Shown here: piece by piece, positions 1 through 6,505 of the stretch
How the letters are laid out: each line of letters opens with the position of its first letter
Position numbering within the stretch: position 1 is the first letter of the stretch
Assembly: GCA_025928535.1 (NCBI GenBank)
Contig: JAICJJ010000109.1
Location: 1-7,841, forward strand
Origin: Thermomicrobiales bacterium
GTDB lineage: Bacteria; Chloroflexota; Chloroflexia; Thermomicrobiales; UBA6265
Direction: 5' to 3'
Length of the DNA stretch: 7,841 nt
Program-made: the position numbers and the translations under genes
The notes under the pieces: generated by a model
Databases searched by the model: none
The model's input: only the letters and a program-made list of their open reading frames with translations
What the model was told of the DNA's origin: nothing

Positions 1-168
1 CACGTGGTTGGCGGTCACGATCAGGCCATTCGCGCTCCAGACAATGCCGGAGCCGGGCAGCCGCCGCCGGGCGTTGATGGTGACGACCGAACGGGCCGCT
101 TTTTCGACTGCGGCCGCGAGATCGTCGGACAGCCGCGAAAGAACCGTCGCATCATTGCCGATACTCAT
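1..168 (-). CDS. Trypsin-like serine protease (HtrA/Deg type), N-terminal fragment
   Basis: Only the first 56 codons lie in the window; the gene runs off the left edge. The reading frame starts at the ATG whose complement is 166-168. A strong GGAGG ribosome site lies 9 nt upstream on the minus strand (BamHI-like GGATCC between). The peptide begins MSIGNDATVLSRLSDDL and has a short amphipathic helix. It then reads SVVTIN and later SGIVWSANGLIVTANHV, ending exactly at the window edge. In S1C/trypsin-fold peptidases this is the first beta-barrel strand pair, and the TANHV/TAxHV motif carries the catalytic histidine (here His55). No signal peptide is visible, so a cytoplasmic or degenerate location is possible. 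The Asp and Ser of the triad and any PDZ domain are outside the window. The family call is good; the exact subtype is not. Confidence 0.8.
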   Translation of the reverse strand, partial: MSIGNDATVLSRLSDDLAAAVEKAARSVVTINARRRLPGSGIVWSANGLIVTANHV

Positions 169-227
169 CAGATGGATCCTCCACAAGAGTGTTCACACAG
201 CGCCCTGCGCCGGGCGTTGGTCTGATG

Positions 228-256
228 CTAATCCGTCCGCTGACCCCCGCCATCAA
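228..256 (-). promoter_or_regulatory. Candidate sigma70-like promoter for the protease gene
   Basis: On the minus strand, TTGATG (complement of 251-256) is followed after exactly 17 nt by GATTAG (complement of 228-233). This matches the -35 element at 4 of 6 positions and the -10 element at 3 of 6. A start near 220 would give a leader of about 50 nt, which includes the small CGCCC/GGGCG hairpin and the GGAGG ribosome site. The match is weak and by eye only. Confidence 0.25.
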
Positions 257-313
257 CCGATCGGCGGGTGCGCGGCCTACCCGAACGGCGGGGCGAGCGG
301 CCCGATCGCGACG

Positions 314-360
314 GCCGTCGTCCTCGCCGTCGTCCTTGCCGACCCCCCGACTCCCCGACT
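314..360. repeat. Short tandem repeats (12-mer x2 and 8-mer x2)
   Basis: GCCGTCGTCCTC at 314-325 is followed directly by GCCGTCGTCCTT at 326-337. A second tandem pair, CCCCGACT twice, occupies 345-352 and 353-360. They lie in non-coding DNA between divergent genes. They look like replication-slippage repeats in GC-rich spacer; no function can be read from them. Confidence 0.6.
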
Positions 361-458
361 CATTCAGGCGGCCTTGTCCCACGGCGGCGCTTGGCCGATC
401 ATGGCCGGAGATGCGACGGCGAGGCGGCGCGGCCGGCGTCGGGAGGGCAACGAGGGGA

Positions 459-1523
459 ATGACCGACATTCCATTGACCGGCGAGCCGGCCGAGACCTTG
501 CGGCGGTTGGGGAAAGACCCTCGCTTGACGCCGTACGGCGGCGGCAACTTCGGCATGCCGTTCGATCTGCTCGATCCCGATGGCTCGCCAATCGTCCCGA
601 CCGACCGCTTTTTCATGCGATCCAACGGTCCGATTCCGATCATCGAGCCGGACGGGTTTCGCCTCACGGTGCAGGGCGCGGTCGAGCGGCCGCTATCGCT
701 GACGCTCGCCGATCTCGACGCGATGCCGCAGCGCGAGTTGACCGCCTTTCTCGAATGCGCCGGCAACAGCCGCACCCGCTACGAGCCGCTGCCGGAGGGA
801 ACGCCGTGGCGGAACGACGCGGTCGGGACGGCGACCTGGGCGGGCGTGCCGCTGGCGTACGTGCTCGACCTGGCCGGGGCGCAGCCCGAGACGGTCGATC
901 TGGTGGCGCAGGGCGGCGACATGCCGTCGATGCAACGCGGGCTGCCGCTTGCCGTGGCCCGCGATCCGGACACGCTGCTCGTCATGCGAATGAACGGCGC
1001 CCCGCTGCTGGCCGCGCACGGCTTTCCGTTGCGGCTCTTCGTGCCGGGGTGGGCCGGCATCGCTTCGACCAAATGGCTGACGCGCCTGACGCTGCTCGAT
1101 CGCCCGTTCGCCGGCTTCTGGAACGCCGACAATTACGTCTTCTGGAGCGAGGCGGGCGAACCGCTGCGGCCGGTGCGCGAGATGCCGCCGAAAGCAGTGC
1201 TGGCGACACCGTGCGACGGCCAGACGTTCACCGCAGGCGTGGTTCCCATCGTCGGCTTCGCCTGGTCGGGCTTCGGGGCCGTTCGCGCGGTCGAAGTCAG
1301 CGTCGATGGCGGCGAAACGTGGCGCGAGGCCGAACTTGAGCCGACCGATCGTCTCGGCTGGACCAGATTCCGGCACACATGGACGGTCGCGCCGGGATCG
1401 CATCGGATCGCGGCGCGGGCGACCGACGAACGCGGCTTGCGGCAGCCCTGGCGACCACCCTGGAACGCCAAGGGCTATCAGTTCAACGGCATTCAGGTCG
1501 TCAGCGTGATGGTGCGAGGGTAG
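459..1523 (+). CDS. Sulfite oxidase-family molybdopterin-dependent oxidoreductase
   Basis: A 354-residue protein with the two-domain core of the sulfite oxidase family. Residues about 45-225 form the molybdopterin-binding domain: TDRFFMRSNGPIP (48-60), a LTVQGAVERPLSL strand, then FLECAGNSR (97-105), whose Cys100 is the expected molybdenum ligand. GAPLLAAHGFPLRLFVPGW lies at 180-198 and STKWLTRL at 203-210. Residues about 240-354 form the Ig-like Mo-co dimerisation domain (VSVDGGETWREA, 280-291). No haem domain, Tat signal or membrane segment is seen, so it is probably a cytoplasmic single-domain enzyme. The substrate is not readable; sulfite or another oxo-transfer substrate is possible. The start at 459 fits the N-terminus of the family and has GGAGGG 11 nt upstream. 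An in-frame start at 189 would add 90 low-complexity residues. The next gene begins 5 nt after the stop, which indicates an operon. Confidence 0.9.
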   Translation: MTDIPLTGEPAETLRRLGKDPRLTPYGGGNFGMPFDLLDPDGSPIVPTDRFFMRSNGPIPIIEPDGFRLTVQGAVERPLSLTLADLDAMPQRELTAFLECAGNSRTRYEPLPEGTPWRNDAVGTATWAGVPLAYVLDLAGAQPETVDLVAQGGDMPSMQRGLPLAVARDPDTLLVMRMNGAPLLAAHGFPLRLFVPGWAGIASTKWLTRLTLLDRPFAGFWNADNYVFWSEAGEPLRPVREMPPKAVLATPCDGQTFTAGVVPIVGFAWSGFGAVRAVEVSVDGGETWREAELEPTDRLGWTRFRHTWTVAPGSHRIAARATDERGLRQPWRPPWNAKGYQFNGIQVVSVMVRG

Positions 1524-1528
1524 GCGGC

Positions 1529-1963
1529 ATGGGGGTCATTCGCGAGTTGCCGCCGGACGAGATCGAGCGGTTGCTGCGCGAGGCGATCGTCGGCCGCATC
1601 GCCTGCGGCGGCCAGGGGGAAGGGGCCGCCGCGCGGCCCTATCTGGTCCCGCTGGCGTACGGCTACGACGGTGCAGCGGTCTACGCCCACTCCAGCCTCG
1701 GCCGCAAGATCCGCCTTATGCGCCATCAGCCGCTCGTCGCCTTCGAGGTCGATGCGGCCGAAGCGCCCGACCGCTGGCGCAGCGTCATCGCCGATGCCGT
1801 CTATGAGGAACTTGTCGATCCGGCGGCGCAGGAGCGGGCGCTGCGGGTGATCTATCCGCCGCCGGCCGCGCTGCCGGCCTTGCCGCCGGAGACGATCGTC
1901 TACCGGCTCCGCCTGACGGCGAAATCGGGCCGATTCGAAACGCCGGACGACAGCGACCGCTGA
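1529..1963 (+). CDS. Pyridoxamine 5'-phosphate oxidase-family (NimA-like) flavin-binding protein
   Basis: A 144-residue split-barrel protein of the FMN-binding PPOX superfamily, closest in style to the NimA-like group. The order is typical: an N-terminal helix (ELPPDEIERLLREAIVGRIAC, with its Cys at 26), the strand RPYLVPLAYGYDG (36-48), then VYAHSSLGRKIRLMRHQPLVAFEVD (51-75). In this last segment the HSxxGxK part is the expected flavin-phosphate-binding loop. It is followed by WRSVIADAVYEEL (83-95). Such proteins are small cytoplasmic dimers binding FMN, F420 or haem; NimA itself is linked to nitroimidazole reduction. The specific reaction here cannot be told. The start at 1529 is chosen because GAGGG (1516-1520) overlaps the end of the molybdoenzyme gene and only 5 nt separate the two. 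Co-translation is therefore likely, and a functional link with the molybdoenzyme is possible. Confidence 0.85.
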   Translation: MGVIRELPPDEIERLLREAIVGRIACGGQGEGAAARPYLVPLAYGYDGAAVYAHSSLGRKIRLMRHQPLVAFEVDAAEAPDRWRSVIADAVYEELVDPAAQERALRVIYPPPAALPALPPETIVYRLRLTAKSGRFETPDDSDR

Positions 1964-2056
1964 CAACCATGAGCGAGGCGCCTGGCTCGGACGCGCCGTG
2001 GGAATGCCGCGCGTCCGTCGAACGACGAGCAGGATGAGTAGAGGGGAACCGGACGA

Positions 2057-2866
2057 ATGGCGACGAACTGGTTGACCGAATTGACCGGCGCGCCGAAGCC
2101 GATCATCGGCATGGCGCATTTGCCGGCGCTGCCCGGCACGCCGCTCTGGGACGCGGCGGGCGGCATGGCGAAAGTGCGGGACTGGATCAGGCGCGATCTG
2201 GCGGCGCTGCAGGAGGGCGGCATCGACGCCGTCATGTTCTGCAACGAAAACGACCGGCCCTATCGCCTCGACGCCGACATGGCGAGCGTGGCGGCGATGG
2301 CGGACGTGGTCGCGTCGGTGCGGAGCGAGGTGTCGGTTCCCTTCGGCGTCAACGTCTTGTGGGACCCGCGCGCCACGCTCGCCGTCGCGGCGGCGACCGG
2401 AGCCGCGTTTTGCCGCGAAATCTTCACAGGCGCGTTCGCCGGCGATTTCGGATTGTGGGTGCGATCGGCCGGCGATTCGTTCCGCTATCGGCGGGAAATC
2501 GGGGCCGAATCGGTCCGGCTGATCTTCAACATCAATGCCGAATTCGCTGCGCCGATCGCGCCCCGGCCGCTCGGCGATGTGGCGCGCTCGGTCGTCTTTT
2601 CCTCCAGCCCGGACGCAATCTGCGTTTCCGGCCCGATCACGAGCCAACCGGCGGACGCCTCCGGCATGGCCGAGGTTTGCGGCGCGGTCGCCGGATCGGG
2701 CGTGCCGGTGCTCGTCAACACCGGTTTCAAGGCGACGAACGCCCGCGAATTGCTCGCCTACGCCGACGGCGCGATCGTCGGCTCCAGCCTGAAGATCGAC
2801 GGCGTGACCTGGAACGCGGTCGATCCGCAACGGGTGAAGGAATTGATGGCGGTCGTCCGGGGGTGA
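2057..2866 (+). CDS. BtpA/SgcQ-family TIM-barrel protein (SgcQ-like)
   Basis: A 269-residue protein of the BtpA/SgcQ family. Diagnostic segments in order are GMAHLPALPGTP (18-29), GGIDAVMFCNENDRPY (54-69), VPFGVNVLWDPRA (94-106), REIFTGAFAGDFGLW (120-134), RYRREIGAESVRLIFNI (143-159), DAICVSGPITS (186-196), VPVLVNTGFKATN (216-228) and ADGAIVGSSLKIDG (236-249). The FGVNVLWDP, REIFTGA and DFGxW signatures resemble E. coli SgcQ, encoded in a sugar phosphotransferase operon, more than cyanobacterial BtpA, which is known from photosystem I accumulation. The fold is predicted to be a cytoplasmic (beta/alpha)8 barrel; no reaction is firmly established. GAGGGG at 2041-2046 lies 10 nt before the ATG. 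The gene sits 93 nt after the flavoprotein and just upstream of a sugar ABC importer. A role in metabolising the imported carbohydrate is therefore the best inference. Confidence 0.9.
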   Translation: MATNWLTELTGAPKPIIGMAHLPALPGTPLWDAAGGMAKVRDWIRRDLAALQEGGIDAVMFCNENDRPYRLDADMASVAAMADVVASVRSEVSVPFGVNVLWDPRATLAVAAATGAAFCREIFTGAFAGDFGLWVRSAGDSFRYRREIGAESVRLIFNINAEFAAPIAPRPLGDVARSVVFSSSPDAICVSGPITSQPADASGMAEVCGAVAGSGVPVLVNTGFKATNARELLAYADGAIVGSSLKIDGVTWNAVDPQRVKELMAVVRG

Positions 2867-2888
2867 GCGAACTTCATCATCGGTTCAC

Positions 2889-2917
2889 TTGACGCCACCG
2901 GCGGTGCGGGCGAATAT
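2889..2917 (+). promoter_or_regulatory. Candidate promoter for the sugar ABC operon
   Basis: TTGACG (2889-2894) matches the -35 consensus at 5 of 6 positions. It is followed after 17 nt by GAATAT (2912-2917), a poor but AT-rich -10 candidate in an otherwise GC-rich spacer. It lies in the 198-nt gap between the SgcQ-like gene and the binding-protein gene, which is the natural site for operon control. A transcript starting near 2925 would have a leader of about 140 nt carrying the palindrome at 3018-3039. Confidence 0.3.
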
Positions 2918-3017
2918 CCGGGTGGTGTCCGCGCACGCCCAGGGTCGACGGCGACGGGGTGGGACGACAATTCCCGAATCCTCCGTTCGATCGAGGCCCG
3001 CGTCGCGCGAATCGCTG

Positions 3018-3039
3018 CGTCGAACGCAGCCGTTCGACG
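3018..3039. promoter_or_regulatory. Perfect palindrome, candidate operator or leader hairpin
   Basis: CGTCGAACG (3018-3026) and CGTTCGACG (3031-3039) are perfect reverse complements separated by CAGC. The site ends 12 nt before the AGGAGG ribosome site of the binding-protein gene. This is a usual place for a repressor operator (LacI- or GntR-type regulators commonly control sugar importers). It could also be an mRNA hairpin affecting translation. No regulator gene is in the window, so the partner is unknown. Confidence 0.45.
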
Positions 3040-3051
3040 TTCGTCGATCGC

Positions 3052-3057
3052 AGGAGG
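3052..3057 (+). promoter_or_regulatory. Strong ribosome-binding site fixing a GTG start
   Basis: AGGAGG lies 7 nt before GTG at 3065. It decides the start of the binding protein, which would otherwise lack an initiator at a sensible distance before its Tat signal. Confidence 0.8.
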
Positions 3058-3064
3058 AACGATC

Positions 3065-4492
3065 GTGTCTGGTTCCAAGCCCGCCCCGACGCAGGTGAGC
3101 CGTCTGCTCGCGCAGACCCTTTCCGGCGAGATTTCGCGGCGCGAAGTGATGAAGCGCGCCGCCGCGATGGGCCTCAGCGCCGGCTTGATCGGCCAAATGC
3201 TGGCGACCGCGTCCCGCTCCGTGTCCGCTCAGGACAAGCCGGCCGGCTGGTCGCTGACGGCGCCGAAAAACCTGCGGACCGACCTCAAGGGCGCACAGAT
3301 CGCGGTCATTCTCGGCGCCGACGGCCCGGTGGTGCCGTGGGAAGAAGCGGCGGTCAAACTCTTCAGCGACACGACCGGCATCCAGGTCAAGCGCACATCC
3401 GGGCCCGAATCGTCGACCGAGCGGCTGGCGCAATACCAACAACTCTTCGGCGCCCAAGCCAGCGATGTCGACGCGATGATGATCGACGTCATCTGGCCTG
3501 GCATCATCGCCCAGCACGCGTTCGATCTCGGGCCGGCGATGAAGTCGATCGGCGCGAGTTTCTTCGAGCGGATCGTCGACAACAACACGGTCGACGGCGC
3601 CCTCGTCGGCATCCCGTGGTACACCGACGCTGGCGTGATGTATTACCGCAAGGATCTGCTCGACAAATACGGCGCGAGCGAGCCGCCCGCGACCTGGGCC
3701 GATCTCGAAACCCTCGCCAAGAAGATCATCGACGGCGAGCGGTCGTCGAATCCCGACTTCCAGGGATTCGTCTGGCAAGGCGCGGCGTATGAAGGGCTGA
3801 CCTGCGACGCGCTCGAATGGCAGGTGTCGAACGGCGGCGGCACGATAGTCGACAAGGACGCCAAAGTCACCGTCAACAATCCGCAGGCGATCGCGGCCTT
3901 CGAGCGCGCCAAGGGCTGGGTCGGCGGCATCTCCCCGGCCGGCGTCACCACCTACAAGGAAGAAGACGCGCGCGGCGTCTGGCAGGCCGGCAACTCCGCC
4001 TTCATGCGGAACTGGCCGTACGCCTATGCCAACGGGCAAGCGGCCGATTCCAAGATCAAGGACAAGTTCGACATCACCCTCGTGCCGAAGGGCGACGGCG
4101 CCGACGCGACCAACGCCGACTGCCTCGGCGGCTGGCAGATGATGACGTCGAAATACTCCAAGAACACCGACGCGGCGGCGGAGTTCTGCAAGTTCCTCTG
4201 CTCGCCGGAAGTCCAGAAATCGTTCGCGATCGAGCAAAGCCGCCTGCCGACGATTCCGGACATCTACGACGACAAGGACGTGCTGGCGGCCAATCCGTAT
4301 TACGCCCGGCTGAAACCCGTCTTCCTCGGCGGCGCGGTGGCCCGGCCATCGACCGTCACCAAGGACCTCTACAACGATGTCTCGACCGCCTATTTCACGG
4401 CCGTCAACAAGATCCTGACGGGCCAGGGCGACTCCGCCTCGACCGTCGGTTCGCTGCAATCGGATATCGAAAAGATCCTCCAGGACCTCTAG
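3065..4492 (+). CDS. Carbohydrate ABC transporter substrate-binding protein, Tat-exported (trehalose/maltose type)
   Basis: A 475-residue family 1 extracellular solute-binding protein that captures sugar outside the membrane and delivers it to the two permeases downstream. Residues 1-55 hold a Tat signal: a long n-region, the twin-arginine motif SRREVMK (24-30), a hydrophobic stretch AAAMGLSAGLIGQML (32-46) and a likely AxA-type cut near SVSA-QD (52-57). There is no lipobox cysteine. The mature part has DVIWPGIIAQHAFDL (141-155), PWYTDAGVMYYRKDLLDKYG (184-203), TWADLETLAKKI, FQGFVWQGAAYEGLTCDALEW (232-252) and GGWQMMTSKYSKN (355-367). These blocks recall trehalose/maltose binding proteins such as ThuE and LpqY, so an alpha-glucoside disaccharide is likely, but specificity is inferred. 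Cys247, Cys353, Cys375 and Cys379 could form disulfides. The start is GTG, with AGGAGG 7 nt upstream. Confidence 0.92.
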   Translation: MSGSKPAPTQVSRLLAQTLSGEISRREVMKRAAAMGLSAGLIGQMLATASRSVSAQDKPAGWSLTAPKNLRTDLKGAQIAVILGADGPVVPWEEAAVKLFSDTTGIQVKRTSGPESSTERLAQYQQLFGAQASDVDAMMIDVIWPGIIAQHAFDLGPAMKSIGASFFERIVDNNTVDGALVGIPWYTDAGVMYYRKDLLDKYGASEPPATWADLETLAKKIIDGERSSNPDFQGFVWQGAAYEGLTCDALEWQVSNGGGTIVDKDAKVTVNNPQAIAAFERAKGWVGGISPAGVTTYKEEDARGVWQAGNSAFMRNWPYAYANGQAADSKIKDKFDITLVPKGDGADATNADCLGGWQMMTSKYSKNTDAAAEFCKFLCSPEVQKSFAIEQSRLPTIPDIYDDKDVLAANPYYARLKPVFLGGAVARPSTVTKDLYNDVSTAYFTAVNKILTGQGDSASTVGSLQSDIEKILQDL

Positions 4493-4512
4493 GCGAGATC
4501 GCGATCGCATTG

Positions 4513-4547
4513 GACAGCCGGGCCGGGAATCGTCCGGCCCGGCTGTC
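4513..4547 (+). terminator. Intercistronic stem-loop between binding-protein and permease genes
   Basis: GACAGCCGGGCCGG (4513-4526) and CCGGCCCGGCTGTC (4534-4547) are perfect complements around the 7-nt loop GAATCGT. The result is a very stable 14-bp GC-rich stem. It begins 20 nt after the binding-protein stop and ends 17 nt before the first permease start. No T-tract follows, so it is not a standard intrinsic terminator. Stem-loops at this position in sugar-import operons are known to protect the upstream message or partly stop transcription, so that binding protein is made in excess over permease. That role is inferred here. Confidence 0.75.
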
Positions 4548-4564
4548 GTAACCGGAGAGCCGCC

Positions 4565-5518
4565 ATGGAAGCCGGCATCGAGGTTGCGCCGCTCCCGACG
4601 CCCGTTTCGCGCCCCCGGCGCCCCTGGTCGCCGCCGGAAACCGCCGTCGGACGGGCGCGGGAACGTTTCGCGTGGCTCCTGATCTTCCCCAGTCTGCTGG
4701 TCGTTCTCGTCGTCGCCGTTTATCCCCTGATCAACACCTTCTATCTCAGCCTGACCAACAAGCGGCTCGGCAGCCTGCGGGAAGTCCGTTTCGTCGGGCT
4801 GCAAAACTATCAGGATCTCTTCAGCGACAGCCTCTGGAATTCGTCGATCTGGCACACGATCGTCTTCACCGTCTTTTCGGTGGGGTTCGAGACCGTGCTC
4901 GGGATGGGGATCGCACTCGTCATCAACTCGAACTTCAAAGGGCGCGGCATCGTCCGGGCGTCGATGCTCGTGCCCTGGGCGATTCCAACCGTCGTCTCGG
5001 CGACGATGTGGCAATGGATGTATCAGGATGTGTTCGGCGTCGTGAACGACTTGCTCGTCTACCGCTTGCACATCCTGCCGGCGAAAGTGGCCTGGATGGC
5101 CAATCCCGCGACCGCGTTGCCGGCGATCATCGCCGTCGACGTCTGGAAAACGACGCCGTTCATGGCGTTGCTCCTCCTTGCCGGACTCCAGTTGATCCCT
5201 GGCGACGTGTACGAAGCGTCGACGGTCGACGGCGCGAACAAATGGCAGCAGTTCTGGCAGATCACGCTGCCGCTGGTGCGGCCGGCGTTGCTGGTGGCGC
5301 TCATCTTCCGCACGCTCGACGCATTCCGCGTCTTCGACGTCATCTTCGTCATGAAGACCTACGCGCCGGAGACGATGACGGTCGCGGTCTACACCCGGCA
5401 GAAATTGATCGACCTGCAACGGCTTGGGGCCGGCTCCGCCGCCGCGGTCATCATCTTCCTGATCATTCTCGTGCTGGTCGTGCTCTACACGCGGCTGGTC
5501 CGGGTGGAGGAGGCCTGA
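4565..5518 (+). CDS. Sugar ABC transporter permease, MalF/UgpA type
   Basis: A 317-residue integral membrane protein, one half of the importer channel. A Pro/Arg-rich cytoplasmic tail (1-35) precedes six predicted membrane segments, at about 36-60, 97-121, 131-153, 184-212, 238-262 and 291-309. The loop between segments four and five carries the EAA motif that docks the ATPase: EASTVDGANKWQQFWQ, continuing to ITLP (218-236), with the conserved gly at 223. Its length fits the short MalF-like permeases (about 290-320 residues) that lack the large periplasmic loop of enterobacterial MalF. GGAGAG at 4554-4559 precedes the ATG by 5 nt. It is the middle gene of the operon, after the intercistronic stem-loop, and its last codons contain the ribosome site of the next permease. 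Confidence 0.92.
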   Translation: MEAGIEVAPLPTPVSRPRRPWSPPETAVGRARERFAWLLIFPSLLVVLVVAVYPLINTFYLSLTNKRLGSLREVRFVGLQNYQDLFSDSLWNSSIWHTIVFTVFSVGFETVLGMGIALVINSNFKGRGIVRASMLVPWAIPTVVSATMWQWMYQDVFGVVNDLLVYRLHILPAKVAWMANPATALPAIIAVDVWKTTPFMALLLLAGLQLIPGDVYEASTVDGANKWQQFWQITLPLVRPALLVALIFRTLDAFRVFDVIFVMKTYAPETMTVAVYTRQKLIDLQRLGAGSAAAVIIFLIILVLVVLYTRLVRVEEA

Positions 5519-5521
5519 GCC

Positions 5522-6472
5522 ATGGCGCAGAAAGCAACCACCTCGGCGCCGATCGCGGTTCCAGCGCAGCCGCGCGCGCAGGAGCGGGCCGGCGAATACG
5601 TCGCCGTGCAGCGAAGTTCGGCCGGCCACGTCTTCGGCCGCATCCTCTTCTGGCTGGTGCTCGTCGTCATCGTGATCTACACGCTCTTTCCGTTCTACTG
5701 GGCGATCGTCTCCTCGATCACGCCCGACAGTCAGTTGTTCAACACGCCGGCCAGTTACTGGCCTGAAAAGATCGACTGGAGCCACTACGAGTACGTCTTG
5801 CGGAACAACGATTTCCTGCAGGCGCTCTGGAACTCGACGGTCGTTTCGGTCGCGACAGTGGCCCTTTCGCTGCTGATCGGCGCCTTTGCCGCCTACGCGC
5901 TGGGGCGGTTCAAGTTTCGCGGCCGGACGATCGGCCTCTACGTCATCCTGTCGATGACCATGTTTCCGTCGGTCGCCATTCTCGGCTCGCTCTTCCTTAT
6001 GATTCGCGGCGACTGGCTACTCCCGACGCCCAACCTCTACAACACCAAGACCGCTCTGGTCATCACCTATCTCACCTTCACCCTCCCCTTCACGGTCTGG
6101 GTGCTGACCAATTTTTTCAAGTCGATGCCGGGCGAACTGGAAGAAGCGGCGCTGGTCGATGGCGCCGGCCCGTTCCGCGTCTTCTGGCAGATTTTGCTGC
6201 CGTTGGCCTTGCCGGGGCTGGTCACGACCGGCTTGCTCGCGTTCATCGCCGCCTGGAACGAATTTCTCTTTGCGCTGACCTTCACCAATGACTACAGCGC
6301 GCGCACCGTCCAGGTCGCGATTTCACAGTTCGCCGGCCGGTCGCAATTCGAACTCGCCTACGGCAACAAGATGGCGGCCGCCGTCCTGGTGACGCTGCCG
6401 CTGATCGTGCTCGTCCTGATCTTCCAGCGGAAGATTCTCGCCGGGCTGACGGCGGGGGCGATCAAGGGGTGA
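5522..6472 (+). CDS. Sugar ABC transporter permease, MalG/UgpE type
   Basis: A 316-residue membrane protein, the second channel subunit. A hydrophilic N-terminal tail (1-40) leads into six predicted membrane segments at about 41-65, 104-128, 137-162, 175-199, 228-253 and 285-303. The EAA loop reads EEAALVDGAGPFRVFWQILL (207-226) and continues LPLALPG; this is the ATPase contact. The C-terminus FQRKILAGLTAGAIKG is the classic ending of MalG-type permeases. The gene starts 3 nt after the upstream permease stop, and GGAGGAGG (5506-5513) lies inside the end of that gene, so the pair is translationally coupled. No ATPase or glycoside hydrolase gene follows. The operon ends here, and the next gene is convergent. 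Confidence 0.93.
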   Translation: MAQKATTSAPIAVPAQPRAQERAGEYVAVQRSSAGHVFGRILFWLVLVVIVIYTLFPFYWAIVSSITPDSQLFNTPASYWPEKIDWSHYEYVLRNNDFLQALWNSTVVSVATVALSLLIGAFAAYALGRFKFRGRTIGLYVILSMTMFPSVAILGSLFLMIRGDWLLPTPNLYNTKTALVITYLTFTLPFTVWVLTNFFKSMPGELEEAALVDGAGPFRVFWQILLPLALPGLVTTGLLAFIAAWNEFLFALTFTNDYSARTVQVAISQFAGRSQFELAYGNKMAAAVLVTLPLIVLVLIFQRKILAGLTAGAIKG

Positions 6473-6505
6473 ATCGGGTTTGTCAACGGGTCGCTCGCGC
6501 GTCCA

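Larger units (their letters stand above)
169..458. other. Divergent intergenic region between protease and molybdoenzyme genes
   Basis: These 290 nt separate two divergently read genes, so the region should hold promoters in both directions. Several open frames cross it, including an in-frame 90-codon extension of the molybdoenzyme. Their translations are Arg/Pro/Ser-rich with no recognisable domain, so I do not call a gene. Visible structure is modest: CGCCC/GGGCG arms at 201-205 and 212-216 inside the protease leader, CCCGCC/GGCGGG arms at 246-251 and 263-268, and short tandem repeats at 314-360. A Shine-Dalgarno-like GGAGGG at 442-447 serves the downstream gene. Confidence 0.6.

Noticed and set aside
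246..268. CCCGCC/GGCGGG hairpin as a terminator
   Set aside because: The stem is only 6 bp with an 11-nt loop and no T-tract, and it lies between divergent gene starts, where no terminator is needed.
189..458. 90-codon in-frame N-terminal extension of the molybdoenzyme
   Set aside because: The extension is low-complexity with no Tat or haem domain. The start at 459 has a good ribosome site and a family-like N-terminus.
8..1339. A 443-codon plus-strand frame over the left part of the window
   Set aside because: It is Arg/Ala-rich low-complexity translation, out of frame with the recognised molybdoenzyme and antisense to the protease start.
1379..1528. 50-codon N-terminal extension of the flavin-binding protein
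   Set aside because: It overlaps the molybdoenzyme coding region in another frame and adds no recognisable sequence. The ATG at 1529 has GAGGG at proper spacing.
1969..2037. A 22-codon ATG frame between the flavoprotein and SgcQ-like genes, a possible leader peptide
   Set aside because: There is no ribosome site before it, no repeated regulatory codons and no attenuator-like hairpin after it.
1493..2830. 445-codon minus-strand frame opposite the flavoprotein and SgcQ-like genes
   Set aside because: It is an Arg/Asp/His-rich shadow with no motifs, opposite two well-recognised proteins.
2885..5785. A 966-codon open frame on the minus strand across the whole importer operon
   Set aside because: Its translation is Arg/Asp/Val/His-rich with no domain, and it is antisense to three clearly recognised genes. 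It is a codon-bias artefact of GC-rich coding DNA.
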